From positions 2,542,001-2,606,000 of the forward strand of contig NC_007712.1 of the NCBI RefSeq assembly GCF_000010085.1: DNA of 64,000 bases, read 5' to 3'. This DNA is from Sodalis glossinidius str. 'morsitans' (GTDB lineage Bacteria; Pseudomonadota; Gammaproteobacteria; Enterobacterales; Enterobacteriaceae). The notes under the pieces are model-generated. The model searched no databases and had not been told where the DNA came from. It saw nothing but the letters and a program-made list of their open reading frames with translations. Shown here piece after piece: positions 18,108 to 28,439 of this stretch. How positions within the stretch are numbered: the first letter of the stretch is position 1; every line of letters begins with the position of its first letter. Both the position numbers and the translations under genes were made by a program.

Positions 18108-18909
18108 GCGCGGCGAATCCAACCTAAATGTTGCGCCGGCGGGCGCAACAGCACTTGATGTCAGCCGGGCGACGGTGATTTACCGCAACGGCCATCTGGC
18201 GTTAAAACAGGCGACATTTGCTATCCCTCATGGAGTGATTGCGGGTCTGGTCGGTGTCAACGGTTCCGGCAAATCGACGCTATTCAAATCAATTATGGGG
18301 TTTATTACCCTGGCCAGCGGCGAAATCAGCGTCATGGGCCACCCGCCGGCGAAGGCGTTGAAACGGCGTCTTGTCTCCTACGTTCCCCAGTCGGAAGAAG
18401 TGGACTGGAACTTTCCCGTGCTGGCGGAGGATGTGGTCATGATGGGCCGCTACGGCCATATGAGAATGATGCGTATCGCGCGTCAGGCAGACAGGGATGC
18501 CGTGGCATGCGCTTTGGAGCGTGTTGGCATGAGCGGGCTGCGAAAACGTCAGATTGGTGAGCTCTCCGGCGGCCAGCGTAAACGGGTTTTTCTGGCGCGG
18601 GCCATTGCCCAGGATGGCCAACTGATACTGTTGGATGAACCCTTTACGGGTGTCGATCTGAAAACGGAAAAACAGATCGTCACCCTGCTGCGCGGTCTGC
18701 GCGATGAAGGCCGGACCATCCTGGTTTCCACTCATAATCTCGGTTCGGTGCCGACGTTTTGCGACATGACCGTATTGGTAAAAGGGACCGTGATGGCTTG
18801 TGGACCGACCCGGGAAATCTTTACCCGAAGCAATATCGAGCGTGCTTTTGATGGCGCGCTTCATCAGCTTGCCTGGGACGATAATCTGTTGACGCCAGAA
18901 GCCTGCTGA
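18100..18909 (+). CDS. sitB: Mn/Fe ABC transporter ATPase SitB
   Basis: Cytoplasmic ATPase of the Sit importer, 269 residues. It has Walker A GVNGSGKST near residue 52, signature LSGGQRKRVFLARA, Walker B LILLDEPFTGVD and switch His in STHNLGS. The start ATG at 18100 overlaps the end of sitA by 8 bases, showing translational coupling. SitC starts 7 bp after its stop. All motifs are present, so it is probably functional. Confidence 0.94.
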   Translation: MIERGESNLNVAPAGATALDVSRATVIYRNGHLALKQATFAIPHGVIAGLVGVNGSGKSTLFKSIMGFITLASGEISVMGHPPAKALKRRLVSYVPQSEEVDWNFPVLAEDVVMMGRYGHMRMMRIARQADRDAVACALERVGMSGLRKRQIGELSGGQRKRVFLARAIAQDGQLILLDEPFTGVDLKTEKQIVTLLRGLRDEGRTILVSTHNLGSVPTFCDMTVLVKGTVMACGPTREIFTRSNIERAFDGALHQLAWDDNLLTPEAC

Positions 18910-18916
18910 GGAATGT

Positions 18917-19771
18917 ATGCTTGACGTATTACTTGAGCCCTTCACCTACGACTATATGCGCAATGCCATGTGGGTTTCCGCTTTGGTCGGTGGCGTCTGC
19001 GCCTTTCTTTCCTGTTATCTGATGCTAAAAGGATGGTCCCTGATGGGAGATGCGCTGTCGCATTCCATCGTCCCAGGCGTCGCCGGCGCCAGGATGTTAG
19101 GCATGCCGTTATCGGCAGGCGCTTTTCTCTCCGGCGGCCTAGCGGCCTATGCCATGCTCTTTATCAATCAACGAACCAAGTTGAAAGAAGATGTCATTAT
19201 CGGTCTGACGTTCTCGTCCTTCTTTGCGTTCGGGCTCTTTATGCTGTCGCTGCGTCCTGCCGCCATGAATATCGAAACGATTATGCTGGGCAACCTGCTG
19301 GTCATTGCACCGTCCGATATCGTGCAATTGGCTCTAATTGGCTTCATCTCGCTGGCCATATTGCTGCTTAAGTGGAAAGACCTGATGGTGGTGTTCTTTG
19401 ATGAGAACCACGCCCGCTCCGTCGGTATCAATACGGTAGGGCTGAAATGTTTGTTCTTCACCCTGCTGGCCGCCTCTACGATTGCCGCGCTGCAAACGGT
19501 CGGTGCCTTTCTGGTCATTTGCATGATTGTCACCCCCGGTGCTACCGCCTGGTTGCTGACCGATCGGTTCCCGCGTTTGCTGATGGTGTCAGTGCCGATG
19601 GGGGCGCTAACCAGCTTCGTCGGCGCCTATAGCAGTTACTTTCTGGACGGCGCCACGGGCGGGTTGATCGTTTCACTGCAAACCCTCCTCTTTTTGCTGG
19701 CATTCGTTCTGGCGCCGCGGCACGGTTTATTGGCTTCCCGTAAACGTGCCCGAATTGAATTAAGGAAATAA
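18917..19771 (+). CDS. sitC: Mn/Fe ABC transporter permease SitC
   Basis: Membrane permease (ABC-3 family), 284 residues with about 8 hydrophobic segments. GAGGA precedes ATG 18917. It carries the family pattern LMLKGWSLMGDALSHSIVPG near residue 40. It forms the translocation channel together with SitD, with which it shares clear sequence similarity. The frame is intact. The sitD start follows 2 bp after its stop. Confidence 0.93.
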   Translation: MLDVLLEPFTYDYMRNAMWVSALVGGVCAFLSCYLMLKGWSLMGDALSHSIVPGVAGARMLGMPLSAGAFLSGGLAAYAMLFINQRTKLKEDVIIGLTFSSFFAFGLFMLSLRPAAMNIETIMLGNLLVIAPSDIVQLALIGFISLAILLLKWKDLMVVFFDENHARSVGINTVGLKCLFFTLLAASTIAALQTVGAFLVICMIVTPGATAWLLTDRFPRLLMVSVPMGALTSFVGAYSSYFLDGATGGLIVSLQTLLFLLAFVLAPRHGLLASRKRARIELRK

Positions 19772-19773
19772 GG

Positions 19774-20640
19774 ATGAGCCTTTCAGACACTTTACTGATG
19801 CCCTTTCACTTTGTTTTCATGAATAATGCGTTCTTGATTGTGCTGCTGATTGCTGTTCCCGCCTCGCTGCTGTCATGTCTGATGGTCTTGAAGGGATGGG
19901 CGCTCATGGGCGACGCCATGAGCCATGCGGTATTCCCGGGCGTCATCGTTGCCTATATGGTCGGCCTGCCGCTGGCGGTCGGCGCTTTCGTGGCGGGTCT
20001 GGTGTGCGCCATGACGACCGGATTTTTGAAAAACAACTGTCGAATCAAGCATGATACGCTAATGGGCATCGTATTTTCCGGTATGTTCGGCATGGGGCTG
20101 GTGATGTATGTCAAAGTGCAATCCACGCTTCATCTACAGCATATATTATTTGGCGATATGCTGGGGATTGGTGCGGATGATCTTATCGAGGCGGCGCTCA
20201 CCTCTGCCGCCACGGTGCTGTTTATCGCCGTAAAATGGAAAGATCTGGTACTCCAAACCTTTGACGCGGTCCAGGCCAAAGCCTCCGGACTCAATGTGCG
20301 CCTGTTACATTACGGCCTGCTGTGCTTCCTGGCGCTGACGATCGTAGCGGCGCTGAAAGCGGTGGGGATTATTTTGTCGGTCTCGTTATTGATTGCCCCC
20401 GGGGCGATAGCCTTCCTCATCACCCGCAAATTCTGGTCGATGATGCTGGCCTCCGTCGCCATTGCCATCACCAGCAGCTTCTTGGGCGTGTACGTTTCCT
20501 TCTTCCTGGACAGCTCGCCGGGGGCGACGATCGTATTGTTATTCACCCTGATGTTTGCCGCAGTCTTTTTCATCAACGGTTTCCGCAATTACCGTCTGCG
20601 CTGTGCGGCATATAACCCCCACCGGACGCCCCGCCGCTAA
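19774..20640 (+). CDS. sitD: Mn/Fe ABC transporter permease SitD
   Basis: Second ABC-3 family permease, 288 residues. It contains MVLKGWALMGDAMSHAVFPG, parallel to the same segment of SitC, and multiple membrane spans. AAGGAAATAAGG precedes the ATG. Its last 68 bp overlap, on the opposite strand, the extended 3' end of digH. The C-terminus (NPHRTPRR) is at the expected place for the family. The frame is intact. Confidence 0.92.
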   Translation: MSLSDTLLMPFHFVFMNNAFLIVLLIAVPASLLSCLMVLKGWALMGDAMSHAVFPGVIVAYMVGLPLAVGAFVAGLVCAMTTGFLKNNCRIKHDTLMGIVFSGMFGMGLVMYVKVQSTLHLQHILFGDMLGIGADDLIEAALTSAATVLFIAVKWKDLVLQTFDAVQAKASGLNVRLLHYGLLCFLALTIVAALKAVGIILSVSLLIAPGAIAFLITRKFWSMMLASVAIAITSSFLGVYVSFFLDSSPGATIVLLFTLMFAAVFFINGFRNYRLRCAAYNPHRTPRR

Positions 20641-21958
20641 GGATGGGGCATGTCCGTTTTAGTTGCCTCGATCCAACGGCCCAGCAGCATTGCAGATAGT
20701 TCACCGCCGCTGCGGTCTGTGGCTGGCTGAGATAGGACTCACTGAACAAAATGGTGCCGTTGATCTCAGGTAGGGCCTCGTTAATATCCAACTGCCTTCT
20801 CAACTCCGCGATCCCCTCCGCCACGCCCCAATCCGGTTCCGCTTTGGTCGGACTGCCTATTTTATATAGCGCTACGCCAATATAGAGCCGGGTGTGGGTA
20901 TGGCGAACCACCTCCGCCCACCATTTGGCTAGCACATCATAGCGCACGATCTGGCGCCCCACCGGCCAGTACAGCTGCGGGGCAATATAGTCCAGCAGAC
21001 CTCTTTCAACCCACAGCCGGGTGTCGGCGTAAGCGGTATCATACGCAGGCCCCCCGCCCTGGGTAGCCGAACCGCGCTGATCATCCGCCGCGTTGCGCCA
21101 AACGCCGGAGGGGCTGATGCCAAAAGCAACCTGCGCGTTAAGAGATTTTATCGCCTGGGACACTTGCTGGACCATCAGTAAGGTATTGTTGCGCCGCCAA
21201 TCGGCTTTGTTGGAAAACCCCTGACCGTACAGGCAGTAAGTGGCATCGTCATCCAGCCTGGAACCCGGGGTTTCATAATAGAAATAATCGTCGAACTGAA
21301 TACCATCGACCGGGTAATTTTTGACCAGCTCGGTCACCACGCTGACGATCCATTGGCGCACATCGGGCAAACCGGGATCGAGGACGTAACGGCCGCTGGC
21401 AATGCGGATCCAGTCGGGATGTAGAGCATAAACGCTGGCCGGTGATGCTCGCAGCGTGGCCCTCAGCGCTGTGGCGGTTTCGGGTCGGATGTTCAGCGTG
21501 ACCCGATAGGGATTGAGCCAGGCATGGACCTTCAAGCCTCTCTTGTGGGCCTCGGACAGCATAAACGCCAGAGGATCGTAACCCGGATCCCGACCGACCG
21601 TCCCCGTAAGGACCTCCGACCACGGTAACAGGGCGGAACGATAAAGGGCGGTGCCGTCGGGTTTGACCTGAAAGAACATCGTATTAATACCTATCCTTAC
21701 CAGGTTGTCCAGCTTTGCGACGAGCGCGCTTTGTTGCTGTTGGATCCGTTGCGCGTCGCTTTGTGCCTCAAGCGTCGAAGGTGCGGGCCAGTCGAGTCCG
21801 TAAACGGTGCTCAACCAAATGCCGCGCATCTCGGGCGCCTGGGATTGACGGGGTGGCGGCGATGGACGCTCCGACACTCGTTTTTGCCCACAGCCGGCAA
21901 GCCCCCCTAGCCAAACGAAGAACACCAGCCAAAAAACCATTCCTTTGTAACGCCGCAC
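20573..21958 (-). CDS. digH: Glycosyl hydrolase-like lipoprotein DigH (YddW family)
   Basis: Outer-membrane lipoprotein of the GHL10/DUF187 family; E. coli DigH cleaves denuded peptidoglycan glycans at division sites. GTG start at 21958 with AGGGAGA upstream. The lipobox LGGLAGCGQ puts the lipidated Cys near residue 23. Family blocks are EMRGIWLSTVYGLDWPAP, TMFFQVKPDGTALY, GLKVHAWLNPYRV, VDGIQFDDYFYYETPGSRL and LLDYIAPQLYWPVGR. Known relatives end soon after NYLQxxW. Here the stop is lost and about 30 residues continue across the 3' end of sitD. The core is complete and probably active. Confidence 0.9.
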   Translation of the reverse strand: MRRYKGMVFWLVFFVWLGGLAGCGQKRVSERPSPPPRQSQAPEMRGIWLSTVYGLDWPAPSTLEAQSDAQRIQQQQSALVAKLDNLVRIGINTMFFQVKPDGTALYRSALLPWSEVLTGTVGRDPGYDPLAFMLSEAHKRGLKVHAWLNPYRVTLNIRPETATALRATLRASPASVYALHPDWIRIASGRYVLDPGLPDVRQWIVSVVTELVKNYPVDGIQFDDYFYYETPGSRLDDDATYCLYGQGFSNKADWRRNNTLLMVQQVSQAIKSLNAQVAFGISPSGVWRNAADDQRGSATQGGGPAYDTAYADTRLWVERGLLDYIAPQLYWPVGRQIVRYDVLAKWWAEVVRHTHTRLYIGVALYKIGSPTKAEPDWGVAEGIAELRRQLDINEALPEINGTILFSESYLSQPQTAAAVNYLQCCWAVGSRQLKRTCPILSGGASGGGYMPHSADGNCGNR

Positions 21959-22119
21959 TGTTGTCTCCCTGAAGTAGAGCCTGAAATAAGTAAATGAATC
22001 GCGACACAGTCCGGACGCTGTTAAAACCGACTGCGAACAACTCTACCGACTTGCCTGTGCTCGTATCAGCACCGATTGGTGAACCGGCCTGCGCCGCCTC
22101 AGGCGCACACCTCTCTTGG

Positions 22120-22760
22120 TTACCAGCTGAGCCCAAACCCACGGGGGTAAGCTACAGTACCGGAATTGGTCTTCTCATTGTAATGATGCCACGTGTTAAC
22201 TGGAAGTTTTCCCTGTGGCGAACTTTGACCCGTTAAGACTTCGACCAGCGAGATCATGGCATGGCTGCCCCAAACGCCGTTGTCATAGCAATAATAGGAA
22301 TAGGCGGCGACAGCGGCGTCAACGTCTGCGGCATAATTGACGATGTCGTAAGGCGTCCGCAGGGATAAATGGATACGCGTTTTCCCTTGTGCCGCCGCAT
22401 AGCGCAACCAGGCAAGGTAACGATCACTCGTCTCATCGGGTTGCGGTTTGTAAGGCAGCGTCGCGTTCTCCAACGGCGAAAAGGCGGTTGAAAGAGTGTA
22501 CCGAGCATAAAAACGTCGCAGTGGGCGATTTTCGCTTTGACCTCTGCGTCCGTCAAATCCGATTCCTTAGCCACCTCCACCGAAAGATACCCCTCTTGTG
22601 CCATTACCGCCGCAATGCCCTGCGCCTGCTCCCCCCCCACGGCGTCAGCACAAAATTTTGCAGCAGGGCGCGCGGGACCAACACCAGGTGATAGCGGCGC
22701 ACTGGTGTACGGACTAGCACACAGCCCATCTCGCACGCTGGCTGCCGGGGCGCCTATGGT
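22120..22760 (-). pseudogene. Glycoside hydrolase family 3 C-terminal fragment
   Basis: From 22473 the frame reads PDETSDRYLAWLRYAAAQGK, RIHLSLRTPYDIVNYAADVD and SLVEVLTGQSSPQGKLPVN, ending in FGLSW: the C-terminal domain of GH3 beta-N-acetylhexosaminidase/beta-glucosidase enzymes. An upstream piece in another frame (to about 22700) has VAKESDLTDAEVKAKIAHCD. The catalytic N-terminal barrel is absent. It may have been a periplasmic cell-wall or chito-oligosaccharide enzyme, but the substrate cannot be assigned. Confidence 0.65.
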
Positions 22761-22928
22761 GCGAATTCGGCACAAGGCGCAGGGGGGCATTTCTGCCTGG
22801 TGGTGCCTTCAATGACTTTGGTCATTGTTCATCGTGTAGACACCGATACGCCCGGACGGGGGGTGAACCGTTTTCAGGCTGGCCAGCTTCTGCAACTGCT
22901 TTTTGTTCCATCCAAAGGACATTTTATC

Positions 22929-23745
22929 ATGACCGTGATCGAAACGATCGCCTCCTGGTGCGCGCAACCCAAAACGTTTACGCCGCAGGCCCGAAACCTG
23001 GCGCTGGAGGCCATTACCGATACGCTGGCCTGCCTTTACGCGGGCCGGAATGACTTTTCCACCCGCGCCGTAAGCGATGCCTGGGCACCGCCCCGCCATT
23101 CAGGCCTTGATTAACGCCACCGCCGCCCACACCATTGATTATGACGATAACTTCGCACCCGGTATGAGTGATGCGTCGGCCGTGTTGGTCCCCACGCTGC
23201 TGGCGGTTGCCCTGGCGGACGAGCGTGAGAGTACGGCATTGATCGATGCCTATCTCATCGGCCTACAGGCCCAGGCCTGGGTGGGTGAAGCGGGCATAGC
23301 GCACGCACTCAGTATCGCTGTCAGTCTGGCCAGCGGCGTTAAAGGACAATTTGGCACCCCGCTAAAGCCCTTTCACGCCGGCATGGCGGCGCGCAACGCT
23401 GTTGAGGCTGCCGCCCTGGCCGCAACAGGTATGAGTGGAAGACGGGATATTATCGAGGGCCCACAGGGTTTTTGCGAACTTTATGCCGGTCGGGCCGCCG
23501 CGCAATGGCCTGAGCGGCTCATCATTGAGGCCTGGCGCGCTGGAGAGGAACTGATGTTCGACAATCTGCCCCACATCGTGACCTTGCAAATTAAGGATGG
23601 GAGTCAGCTTAAGGCGCAACGGTTGAGCGCCAAGGGCGGACTTATGGAACGATTCTCCGATGAGGATCGGCGACAAAAATTTGCCGACTGCTTTCAGACG
23701 CCGCTTCCCTCTATGTGCGACTGGCATCGCTTGACGGTCAGTTAG
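22929..23745 (+). pseudogene. MmgE/PrpD-family protein, internally deleted
   Basis: ATG 22929 (MTVIETIASWCAQPKTFTPQ) with AAAGGAC upstream. The N-terminal part ends in a shifted frame near 23114. A second frame holds NATAAHTIDYDDNFAPGMSD, VGEAGIAHALSIAVSLASG and GLMERFSDEDRRQKFADCF. These are typical MmgE/PrpD (2-methylcitrate dehydratase-like) blocks, but the protein should be about 450 residues and sizeable pieces are missing. The substrate is unknown. Confidence 0.7.
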
Positions 23746-24124
23746 ATCTACGCTTTTTGCGGTCATTGCTGGTTGCCTAAGCCCACTAACTCCGCATACC
23801 GCGGGACCGAGATTAATAACAATAATCGCGAGTGGAAAATAGATTAATTTGTTGAACCAGTATAATCAAGTTGAATGGCCCCGCGGTAACACTCGCGTTA
23901 ATAATCGTCAGAAGGCTTTATCTGTCTGTAGAACGTCTACAGCACATATTGGTAAATAACTTTCTCGATTTTATCTGCATTGCGACGATAATCTCGATCA
24001 GCAATAACTGTTGCGGGGAAAAGCATTTTTACTGCAAACACGCTGTTTATACATTATCTTGCGTTGCCACTGGCATAAGATAATGAATTGGTGGAAGTTT
24101 TTCAGGGCTATCTGCAGCAATGCA
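23746..24124 (+). other. Gene-free stretch
   Basis: Moderately AT-rich. Short ORFs at 23871 and 24011 have no recognisable similarity. The missing N-terminal FAD-binding part of the following oxidoreductase relic is not found here. Confidence 0.4.
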
Positions 24125-24974
24125 GCTTGGCCGCGTTCGACAAAATACACTTATTGTCGACGCGTCTCAGCCCCGCAATCGCTTTGCCACAGCATCACAC
24201 GATTTTCCCGGTCAAGACGGTCGTTCTCCTGCTGAAATTAAATGTCTTGCTGAAGCGGAAGTACTGGCCTATCCAAGTGTTACGATTAAAAAGGAATAGG
24301 CCGAGGCGGTAAAGCCCGTAGAAAATGGCTTTGAAGTGCGTTTCGCCTCGGGAGAGACTATCTTTGCACGCAAGGTACTCCTTGCCATGGGTGTGAAGGA
24401 TGAATTGCCTGCTATTCCCGGTCTCATTGAGCGATGGGGAAAATCGGTCGTGAATTGTCCCTATTGTCACGGCTATGAGTACAGGGATGGTCGTCTTGGT
24501 ATGCTGGCAACGGTGCCCCGTTCAGCGATGGTCGCATTACTGTTATCGGATCTCGGGCCGACGACCTATTTTTGCCAGGAATCTGCCTTCGAGCCCGATG
24601 CGAATATGCTGGCGCTGTTTGAGAAGCGAGGCGTCACCGTTGAACGCTCCCCGATTGTAGAAGCACTCGGGCAAGATGATCAACTTGAGACGGTGCGTTT
24701 GGCAGACGGTAGAATTATCCCGCTTGATATCCTTTTCATTGGCGCCCGCACTTCGCTAGTCAGTGATTTACCCGCGCAATTAGGCTGTGCGCTTAAAGAG
24801 GGCATATTGGGACCATATCTACGGGTTGATCATTTTCAGCAAACCACCGTGCCAGGAATTTTTGCTGCAGGCGATGCGGCAAGCTTGCATTATAACGGGA
24901 CCTTAGCTGCCGCCTCCGTGTTATGGCCGGCGTGTGTATTCACCAAATGTTGGTCGCTGATGAAGTGGGTATGA
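24125..24974 (+). pseudogene. Thioredoxin reductase-like FAD/NAD(P) oxidoreductase, truncated
   Basis: The first recognisable residues read LIVDASQPRNRFATASHDFP, so the N-terminal GxGxxG FAD loop is missing. An in-frame TAG interrupts the sequence near 24297 (after VTIKKE). The rest is open: FASGETIFARKVLLAMGVKD, the CxxC centre in NCPYCHGYEY and the FAD motif VPGIFAAGDAAS. The C-terminus ends in WSLMKWV. It resembles small TrxB-like reductases rather than housekeeping TrxB. Confidence 0.75.
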
Positions 24975-25392
24975 AGATGTGACCATAAAGACGCGACAGC
25001 AGACAAAGACCTCTCTGCGCGAAAAATACTTTCCCGATTATGCCGGTCCGGGTTGTTAACAGGGTGCATGAGTAAACTCATTTTTTATCGCTACGTTTTT
25101 GGTTGTCCTGTAGCCTTATCGCTTGAATCGATGGGCGTTATGGCCACATTACACTTCACTTTCGGACTCACGAAGATGGGCAGATGGTGTATATTGAGGT
25201 GATTTTTTTTATATGTGGCGGAAAAATAGTAACCCATCGTCAATAGGTGGACCCGTCATTATTTTAGCTTCGTGAAAAGTGGTCGCAGATTAGTCGTAGG
25301 TGGAATATCTAAACACCCCGGCAATGCTTTATATCTTAAGTGTGCCGCTTCAGGGCTGTCCCAGCGGCATGAGCGAATCGTCGGATTACTGG
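24975..25392. other. Gene-free stretch
   Basis: No credible ORF on either strand. Low-complexity T-runs occur near 25200. Nothing recognised. Confidence 0.4.
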
Positions 25393-26451
25393 CTATCTTT
25401 TCACAGGCGGCTGGGTCAGACTGCAATAACGGTAATGTTCATTGCATAAAATTTGCATTTGTTGACCCAGTATAAAAGGCTGGTTAGTTTTACCGTGGCC
25501 GAATTCGGGATAATAGTAAACTGGATAATCCACCCGGTTGGCAAATTCCTGCAGCACATAACGGTAAAGATCTTTCTCAATTTTATTCGCATTGATACTA
25601 TAGAATTGCCCAAAGATAACCGCTTTAGGATGAAAGTTTTTCTTATACTCAAGCTGATGGAGCGTCCTGTCAAGTTGCTTATAAGTGACGCCGGTATCCT
25701 CCATAAGCATAACCTTATCGGCATAGTTTTTCTCATAGCGGGTTGAAAATAACGATTGAACTAACGTCAGATTGCCGCCGTTTAAAGTTCCTTGCCCGCC
25801 TGCCCGGGCGGACACATTGAGCGGTTCGATCCCCGTGTAGGTCATGCCATTCGTGATGGTCCGAAAAACCTGCTGTATACCGCTATACATGCTTATTTGT
25901 TCAGTCTTATCCACCTCATACATTTCACTATTAAAGGAAGCTAGAATACCGTGGATACTGGGCCATTTGATAACATTATTGATAAAATGGTGAAGGGCTG
26001 TGACATCGCTAAACCCGATGAGAATTTTAGGGGAAGCGGCAGCGATTTTATCCCGATTACGATATAAATAGGGATAGAGGTTCAGAGCGCCCGAACCTCC
26101 CCTGACAAACCAAAGATACTTGACATTCTCATCCGTTAGCGCATTGATTAGCGTTTCCGCACGCACCTCGTCCGTGTTGACGTATCCCAACGGCGTTGGT
26201 TGCTGATCAAGGTAACGGCTATCCACAGAATAGCCTTGTTGCTGAAAGACCGCCTTAATCTCTCCTATCGTGTTTTCATCGTATTGTGATGAACTGGATA
26301 TCAAATAAATTTTTGGTTTTGCCGTTGTTTCACTTTCCAACGTTGCCTGGTTATTGGCAATCAAGTAAAGCGTATTGGGCGCAGCAGCTCCCACTGTCGA
26401 TGATGATAGGCCTGCCAACGAAAGTAAAAAAGCTATTAAGGGATACTTCAT
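25393..26451 (-). CDS. Periplasmic S66-family peptidase (LD-carboxypeptidase / MccF-like)
   Basis: 352 residues, intact. ATG 26451 has GGAG 8 bases upstream. The signal peptide is about 22 residues (LLSLAGLSSSTVGAAAP). The S66 catalytic triad is visible: nucleophile Ser in IGFSDVTALH, Glu in MLMEDTGVTYKQLDR and His in YPEFGHGKTNQP. Cytosolic LdcA recycles murein tetrapeptide, whereas a signal peptide implies periplasmic action here, perhaps trimming peptidoglycan stem peptides. GC is lower than in neighbouring genes, which may mean acquisition by transfer. The only intact gene between 22 and 37 kb, so probably under selection. Confidence 0.85.
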   Translation of the reverse strand: MKYPLIAFLLSLAGLSSSTVGAAAPNTLYLIANNQATLESETTAKPKIYLISSSSQYDENTIGEIKAVFQQQGYSVDSRYLDQQPTPLGYVNTDEVRAETLINALTDENVKYLWFVRGGSGALNLYPYLYRNRDKIAAASPKILIGFSDVTALHHFINNVIKWPSIHGILASFNSEMYEVDKTEQISMYSGIQQVFRTITNGMTYTGIEPLNVSARAGGQGTLNGGNLTLVQSLFSTRYEKNYADKVMLMEDTGVTYKQLDRTLHQLEYKKNFHPKAVIFGQFYSINANKIEKDLYRYVLQEFANRVDYPVYYYPEFGHGKTNQPFILGQQMQILCNEHYRYCSLTQPPVKR

Positions 26452-26761
26452 ATAGTGCTCCGCGATGACCGGTCACGATGACCTGCCTATCTAATTAACA
26501 TGCAGAAGCGCGAACGACCCTCAAAACCAGAATGACGTTTATTTGACGTTTAAAACTTTGCTTAATAAGGACAACAGCAGCAGTAATCATTAGCCCTATT
26601 CTTACTGTTTTGGCAGTAGTTAAAGGATCATATTTATCGGATTACCTTGTTTCAAATTGTCGTTCGCATACGCCTCTTCTTTAGCCTGATAAAGCGTCAA
26701 GATTCCAACCTAACCATTCATTCCGGTAGCGTTGTCGGACAGAGCAATCGGCTCCTCGCCA

Positions 26762-27021
26762 GCGGACATACTGGATACCATGAGCGTAACTACGCCGTTG
26801 CGAATCAGCGTCTAAGCGGCAGTAACGATGTATGGAAAAAGCAAGTGGGCTATCATCTAAGTCTGCGTGACTATGATGCGCAGGTAGGTGAGGCAATGGC
26901 GATGGTCAAAGCGCTTAACAAAATGACGCTGTTAGGAATGCCGAACAGCATCCGGATCGCATAACAATCGATCTGCTAGGGGGGGCGTAGTCACACAAGC
27001 TCTGATTTATTCAACAAAGCC
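26762..27021 (+). mobile_element. IS903-group fragment (3' end), internally deleted
   Basis: Reads the transposase C-terminus: YHERNYAVANQRLSGSNDVW, KKQVGYH joined directly to LSLRDYDAQVGEAMAMVKAL, then the stop. Compared with the first copy, about 23 residues (RRSVAETAIF and onward) are deleted. It ends with the terminal repeat ATTTATTCAACAAAGCC. The preceding 26452-26760 is an AT-rich gap with no gene except the promoter area of the S66 peptidase. Confidence 0.8.
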
Positions 27022-27122
27022 CGGCGGTAGCGTAAGAATGTCACTGCGGTCATATTCTAATTCCGGTAAAATATTCCAGCCAGGCCGTCAAGAAAGTATT
27101 TCAGACTAGCGCCACACGCTTG

Positions 27123-28195
27123 TTTATCTCAGCAGCGAACGACTATCGCACCGCGGCCGAACGTAAACTACCGCCTTTTTTGTTCCATACCTAGACGGCG
27201 GCGCTTACGCGGAATACACCCTGCGTCGCAATCCGGTAGCGCTGGCGCCGGTGGGCCTGTGCGGCATATACGCCCGCCGCGGTGAGGTACAGGCGGTACG
27301 TGCCGCCGATGATAAAGGCATTCCCTTCACGCTATCGACCGTCTCGGCCGGCACGATTAAGGAGGTCTCCTCTGCGATAAAACGTCCCATGTGGTTCCAG
27401 CTGTATATCCTCAAGGATCGGGGATTTATGCGCAACGTCCTGGAGCGTGCCAAGGCGGCCTGCTGCTCGACGCTGGTGTTGACCGTTGATATGCCGGTAC
27501 CCGGCGCCCGCTACCGGGATGCCCATTCCGGCATGAGCGGGCCGAATGCCGCCCTGCGCCGCTATTGGCAGGCGATGATCCACCCCGGCTGGGCCTGGGA
27601 TGTCGGCGTGCGAGGCAGGCCGCACGATTTGGGTAATATTTCCGCCTATTTGGGCACGCCTAACGGGCTTGAAGATTATATCGGCTGGCTGGGCAACAAT
27701 TTCGATCCATCGATTTCCTGGCGGGATCTCGAGTGGATCCGTGATTTCTGGCAGGGTCCCATGGTTATAAAGGGCATTCTCGATGCGGAGGATGCTCGGG
27801 ATGCGGTACGTTTCGGCGCTGACGGCATTGTCGTATCCAACCACGGCAGCAGGCAGCTTGACGGCGTGCTCTCTTCCGCCTGGGCGCTGCCCGCCATCGC
27901 CGATGCGGTGAAGGGCGATATCGCCATTCTGGCCGATGGCGGCGTACGCAACGGGCTTGATGTGGTGCGAATGTTGGCTCTCGGCGCCGATACGCTGCTG
28001 CTGGGCCGCGCCTATATTTACGCCCTGGCGACGGCGGGTCAGGCCGGCCTGGCGCATTTGCTGGCGCTGATTGAAAAAGAGATGCGGGTGGCGATGACGC
28101 TGACCGGCGCCAAAACCATCGGCGATATCTCCCGCGATTCGCTGGCGAAAGAAGGTCTGGCGCCGGCCACAAGCCCCCACGCACTGCCTGGCTAA
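27123..28195 (+). pseudogene. lldD: L-lactate dehydrogenase LldD, frameshifted with deletion
   Basis: FMN-dependent membrane-associated L-lactate oxidation. The first recognisable residues are ISAANDYRTAAERKLPPFLF. One missing base gives a stop at HT*. In the next frame DGGAYAEYTLRRN joins directly to PVALAPVGLCGIYARRGE, a deletion of about 35 residues. From 27251 the frame is open to 28195, with the FMN/substrate motifs WFQLYILKDRG, TVDMPVPGARYRDAHSG and VVSNHGSRQLDGVLSS (usual second Gly replaced by Ser). It is upstream of other lactate/alanine genes, all dead. Confidence 0.9.
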
Positions 28196-28439
28196 GCCCC
28201 AGGACGCGCAGGCGGTACGGGTTATCACCGCCGCAAGCGCCGTAGCCGCAGCATGCGTCGTCGCCCCGTCACGGTCTGGCCGCCGCGGTCAACGGCGCCG
28301 CCGCAACGCCAGAAGGAGGGATTGCGTCGAGGAGAGAACGGAATCAATAGCAAGCCTAGTCATCATTATTCAGTACATACTGGCTTTTGGCATAGTAAAA
28401 AACATTAACCCTCTTGAGCATTAATACATTATCTTATGG

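Noticed and set aside
22763..22776. GAATTCGGCACAAG resembles a cDNA-library EcoRI adapter
   Set aside because: One base differs from the adapter recalled, it is only 14 bp, and the flanks read as GH3/intergenic bacterial DNA. Chance is most likely, though read-level inspection would settle it.
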